A stretch of DNA of 64,000 bases from Branchiostoma floridae. Taxonomy: Eukaryota > Chordata > Leptocardii > Amphioxiformes > Branchiostomatidae. The stretch is taken from NCBI RefSeq assembly GCF_000003815.2, contig NC_049989.1, positions 8,114,169 to 8,178,168 on the forward strand, in the 5' to 3' direction. Positions 63,230-64,000 of the stretch are shown here, in pieces (the first letter of the stretch is position 1; each line of letters begins with the position of its first letter). Both the position numbers and the translations under genes were made by a program. A model generated the notes under the pieces. That model worked only from the letters and a program-made list of their open reading frames with translations. It was not told the origin of the DNA and did not search any database.

Positions 63230-63640
63230 TGCTAGAAAACAGATTTACGAGGGATCAGGTCACAACATAGTTTGTCACGTAGGCAAAAAATCAATACAAA
63301 GGAATAACGGTCGGGGAAATGAGGCATGGAGCCATCAAATCCTCCTACCACATGTACGTCAATTGTTGCCATGGCAACGGCAATCAACGACTTAGATTGG
63401 ACCGTCTCCCTGCGACTAGAAATGTGCAAATCGGTCATCAGCCGGGGACACTCTACGCATTAAATTTTCATGAATCAGGTTCGAGCGGACAGAAAATGCC
63501 TAATGCATTCCGTCAGTCGGCCATTTTGTTGGAAACCGCTCAATTGGCGAAGGATTGCGGGCAAATTTGGAGGGATGTACAGCCCCATAAAAGTTTGAAG
63601 AGACATCGTTCCGTAGATTACACTTTGATTCTACCCTGAT
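63230..63640. promoter_or_regulatory. Candidate intronic regulatory island with RFX palindrome
   Basis: This stretch has more CpG and more even base composition than its surroundings. It contains the perfect palindrome GTTGCCATGGCAAC at about 63364-63377, which is the classic X-box bound by RFX factors, and a cggccattttgttgg YY1-like motif at 63519-63533. Open frames on both strands cross it but match nothing. A role as enhancer is inference only. Confidence 0.35.
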
Positions 63641-64000
63641 CTGTAATCATCTCTATAAAAACATCTTCGGTTCTATGTGTCTGTGGAAAACAGCTGTCAC
63701 TAATATAATATATGATCAATTATTAATGGGTCATAGTTACATCAGTCTTCGTACCACTTGGAATATTAATATCTTTATCATATCAATCATCAGGTTTGGC
63801 AGTTTAACCATAAGGACAAATTCTTATCAACATTCTTGACAATTTTGCAGATATTTTTCATTTTCATAAAATGATTTTTACTCATCATATTTAACACATA
63901 ATTACTCAGAAATCCTAAGAGAATTTTTTGCAAATATGTTCACAACCAGTATCAATAACAATGTATTTGTTAGTATTCAACAGCAAAGTTCAGGGAGCAT

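Noticed and set aside
63319-63639. 106-codon frame in the CG-richer island as an upstream SARM1 or nested exon
   Set aside because: It is on the wrong strand for SARM1, and neither it nor the minus-strand frame resembles ARM repeats.

Overview
The window is animal (eukaryotic) nuclear DNA, most likely from a lancelet (Branchiostoma). It is AT-rich, has GT-AG introns, and is crowded with small terminal-inverted-repeat elements and 5'-truncated LINEs. The only clear gene has a deuterostome-type protein sequence. The lancelet call is inference from gene architecture and repeat style. The window contains no bacterial-style operons, CRISPR array or rRNA.

The gene is the 3' half of SARM1 (sterile alpha and TIR motif containing 1, the NAD+ hydrolase of axon degeneration and TLR-adaptor family member) on the minus strand. 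Seven coding exons can be joined with every splice phase consistent: 61433-61234, 59832-59728, 49476-49241, 48459-48351, 43381-43192, 35680-35559 and 3111-2943 (stop codon). Together they make 1131 coding bases, or 376 residues, covering the last part of the ARM domain, SAM1, SAM2, the TIR domain and a short basic tail. The 5' exons (mitochondrial signal and most ARM repeats) must lie beyond base 64000. The last intron is about 32.4 kb.

Almost everything else is intron filled with mobile elements. Families defined here from the sequence are: an ~880-bp TA-flanked element (family L, five copies); a 1076-bp TA-flanked element (family F, two near-identical inverted copies plus one degenerate); a ~210-bp near-palindrome (family H, several copies); pogo/Tigger-like elements with CAGTCAAACCTG ends; hAT-like elements with 8-bp and apparently 5-bp duplications; a Harbinger-like element (TAA flanks); a TTAA-flanked element; family E and family R inverted-repeat elements; elements starting with a small hairpin and carrying ~247-bp tandem repeats (family J); two tRNA-derived SINE-like copies; and several broken LINE reverse-transcriptase pieces. 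One locus (15574-17533) shows elements nested inside an older element.

Layout: 1-2942 downstream flank and 3' UTR; 2943-3111 last exon; 3112-35558 giant last intron (an assembly gap of Ns at 34426-34672); 35559-49476 the two TIR-core exons (43192-43381, 35559-35680), the TIR-start exon and the SAM2 exon, with repeat-filled introns; 49477-59727 a 10.3-kb intron with a degenerate LINE; 59728-61433 the ARM-end and SAM1 exons; 61434-64000 upstream intron with a CG-richer island that carries a perfect RFX-type palindrome. I found no convincing second gene.
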